From JACMJL01 sp963791805 (GTDB lineage: Bacteria > Bacillota > Clostridia > Clostridiales > Clostridiaceae), in NCBI GenBank assembly GCA_963791805.1, contig CAWBTU010000006.1, positions 1,736,001 through 1,800,000 on the forward strand: a DNA stretch of 64,000 nt. Reading direction: 5' to 3'. The translations under genes were made by a program, and so were the position numbers. Positions 62,725-64,000 of this stretch are shown one piece after another (within the stretch, counting starts at the first letter, position 1; each line of letters opens with the position of its first letter). Below the pieces are notes generated by a model, which worked only from the letters and a program-made list of their open reading frames with translations, did no database searches and was not told the DNA's origin.

Positions 62725-63174
62725 TTAATATGGCTTCTTTATTATATGCTCATAGTACCAAGGTAATGGATAACTCTTAATGTGCTGAAATTTCTTAATC
62801 TCAACAGAGCCAAATGCTCCAGTTTCAATTATCATTCTATCATCACCAACGGTATCCATTGGCCCAACAAATGGGTGTGCTATCACCTCTAATTTAATTG
62901 AAAATCCACTTCCGTTTTTCCTTTTAGCCTTTACTATATCAACACTATAAGGAAATATTATGGGCAATTCGGTTAAATATTTTTTGTAATAGTTGTTTAT
63001 TTCTTTCTGCATATATGGAATAAGTAATGAAATAACCATATCTCTATAAATAATATCCTTTGAGTTCTCTGTTATTATAGATGGTTGATTTAAAGTTGCT
63101 TCATAGGCACCGCATGGATATGTAAAAGATGTTATTACTATTAAAAGACTTATTACAAACATAATTTTTTTCAA
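62725..63174 (-). CDS. DUF3888 exported protein
   Basis: 149 residues from a TTG after GGAGGTGGTATTT (MKKIMFVISLLIVITSFTYP). It has a signal peptide ending near CGAYEATLNQ, then DMVISLLIPYMQKEINNYYK and YSVDIVKAKRKNGSGFSIKL, the DUF3888 pattern seen in clostridial and Bacillus secreted proteins. Function unknown. It is the last gene with an array-type palindrome at its promoter side. Confidence 0.8.
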   Translation of the reverse strand: MKKIMFVISLLIVITSFTYPCGAYEATLNQPSIITENSKDIIYRDMVISLLIPYMQKEINNYYKKYLTELPIIFPYSVDIVKAKRKNGSGFSIKLEVIAHPFVGPMDTVGDDRMIIETGAFGSVEIKKFQHIKSYPLPWYYEHIIKKPY

Positions 63175-63254
63175 AAATACCACCTCCAAAGATTGTTCTA
63201 TAAATAGTTTCTCTTATTAGTGGATTTATATGATAGAACCATATAATTATAATA

Positions 63255-63297
63255 TAAAAATCTCAGCTTCTTAATTGAGCTGAGATTTTTATATTTG
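63255..63297. terminator. Last array-type terminator palindrome
   Basis: AAAAATCTCAGCT-TCTTAATTG-AGCTGAGATTTTT, a shortened version of the array palindrome with T-runs on both strands. It marks the right end of the array. No other spacer parts are present. Confidence 0.8.
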
Positions 63298-63353
63298 AAT
63301 TTGTTTCTTAACATTGTACTAGATATTACTTCATTCAGATAATAATCCAGAAC

Positions 63354-63467
63354 CTATTTTTTATTTATTAAATTTATTATGTATTCTGGCAATAATAGAA
63401 AAAATAAAATTGAAATTAAATCCAATATAACTAAGGTTAAAATCAGATTTATTTGTAAAACATCCAC
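63354..63467 (-). CDS. Possible small membrane peptide
   Basis: 37 residues starting with GTG after GGGGTGC (MDVLQINLILTLVILDLISI LFFLLLPEYI...). It is a single hydrophobic helix with a short basic tail. The ribosome site and composition suggest a real small protein, but it is too short to be sure. Confidence 0.4.
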   Translation of the reverse strand: MDVLQINLILTLVILDLISILFFLLLPEYIINLINKK

Positions 63468-63675
63468 GATAAAGCACCCCATTTATTTGTTTTTATATTA
63501 GAGTATTATTCATCTGTAGCTATTAATAGAACAAAGATATAGTATGCTTCATCTCGATATTTAACTTAAATATTTCATATAATAATCTACTATTTATGCA
63601 TCAGTTTTTTTTGAATGTTCTGGTGGTTTATGATTTTGAAATTGTATGGATATAATCGAAGTTAAGTATATTAAC

Positions 63676-63710
63676 ATAGCCTTGCTGTAATCCTTTACAG
63701 CAAGGCTATA
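63676..63710. terminator. Hairpin terminator after dehydratase gene
   Basis: TAGCCTTGCTGTAA pairs with TTACAGCAAGGCTA over a short loop, 25 bases past the stop of the last gene; the T-run is weak on both strands. Confidence 0.6.
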
Positions 63711-63733
63711 CTATTACTAATTATAAAGTATTT

Positions 63734-64000
63734 TTACCAGCTACCTTCACCATCATCTATATAAAGTAAACTTGGATCTAATGGCTCTGCATGCATTACT
63801 TCTGTCATAAACTTATTAACTTGATTTCTAATACCTTGCCTTGAGGTTACCCTGCAGTCAACAAGGTCATATCTAAAAGTACACATAGGTATACCTGCTT
63901 TTCTACATGTATCTCTCATAGCTGATTCTAAGGACATACTGTTTTTACAACCAATATGTGCAGGAAATAACACGAACTCTGCTTTGTAATCTCTTATTAC
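63734..64000 (-). CDS. 2-hydroxyacyl-CoA dehydratase-like protein, C-terminus
   Basis: The frame is open to the right edge (VIRDYKAEFVLFPAHIGCKN), so the N-terminal part lies outside the window. The visible 89 residues contain FVLFPAHIGCKNSMS, a Cys-containing segment typical of the C-terminal half of HgdB/HgdC-family dehydratase subunits, followed by GIPMCTFRYDLVDCRVTSRQ and QVNKFMTEVMHAEPL. These iron-sulfur enzymes act in clostridial amino-acid fermentation. Confidence in the family is good, in the exact member low. Confidence 0.75.
   Translation of the reverse strand, partial: VIRDYKAEFVLFPAHIGCKNSMSLESAMRDTCRKAGIPMCTFRYDLVDCRVTSRQGIRNQVNKFMTEVMHAEPLDPSLLYIDDGEGSW

Noticed and set aside
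45145..63297. Array read as a classical integron with attC sites
   Set aside because: GTTGAGC at the end of element E fits GTTRRRY, but the complementary RYYYAAC partner is missing at the other end and the element does not fold as an attC. The only tyrosine recombinase belongs to the IS91-like element 30 kb away.

Overview
The window is AT-rich DNA from a low-GC Firmicute, most likely a Clostridium. Supporting signs are strong AGGAGG-type ribosome binding sites, frequent TTG/GTG starts, and clostridial families (YvrJ, DUF1659, DUF2922, DUF3888, 2-hydroxyacyl-CoA dehydratase). No rRNA or tRNA gene was seen. Nearly all genes lie on the minus strand. Much of the window is accessory DNA with many broken genes.

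Layout. (1) 1-5.8 kb: defence-type genes, namely a DUF262 protein (cut by the left edge) downstream of an unknown 745-residue protein, then a Septu-like pair (PtuA ATPase, PtuB HNH nuclease). (2) 6.1-12.6 kb: DUF3267 peptidase-like protein, DUF3006 protein, secreted metallo-beta-lactamase-fold protein, BNR-repeat membrane protein, a first DUF1659/DUF2922 locus (DUF2922 broken), HD and GNAT proteins. (3) 12.8-15.2 kb: an IS91-like element with a tyrosine recombinase. (4) 15.4-22.7 kb: LysM amidase divergent from an alternative sigma factor, a UPF0175/DUF3368 toxin-antitoxin pair, an AlbA_2 protein, a pentapeptide-type ion channel, a HAD hydrolase and a truncated duplicate of the sigma gene. (5) 23-36.8 kb: a defence island with a TIR protein, a Z1 ATPase, type I restriction-modification (HsdM, HsdS, HsdR), a Thoeris-like pair whose SIR2-SLOG gene has two frameshifts, and a WYL regulator. 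(6) 37-41.5 kb: ATP-grasp protein plus the YvrJ/DUF1659/DUF2922 cluster, several members preceded by the shared motif GCATATATCTATTT. (7) 41.5-63.3 kb: the most unusual part, a run of unrelated small accessory genes in one orientation (AraC, nitrilase remnant, methyltransferases, NUDIX, Doc toxin, DJ-1, WYL, DinB, GNAT, HIT, terpene-cyclase-like, kinase, acetyltransferase and others). Many are separated by copies of one composite spacer of about 330-400 bp that carries a terminator palindrome and an outward promoter. A group II intron sits in this array. (8) 63.4-64 kb: a possible small membrane peptide and the C-terminus of a 2-hydroxyacyl-CoA dehydratase-like protein.

How it may fit together. 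The spacers contain recognisable 3' DUF2922 sequence and 5' DUF1659-upstream sequence, so the array spacer appears to descend from the DUF1659-DUF2922 locus, whose intact copy lies at the array's left border. Each full unit reads promoter-gene-terminator, so a gene placed between two spacers would be expressed. The array therefore looks like a cassette-like gene accumulation region without an integron. Mobility is inference. The many one-base frameshifts, several at A/T runs, mean either active decay or assembly errors; this should be settled before any broken gene is interpreted.
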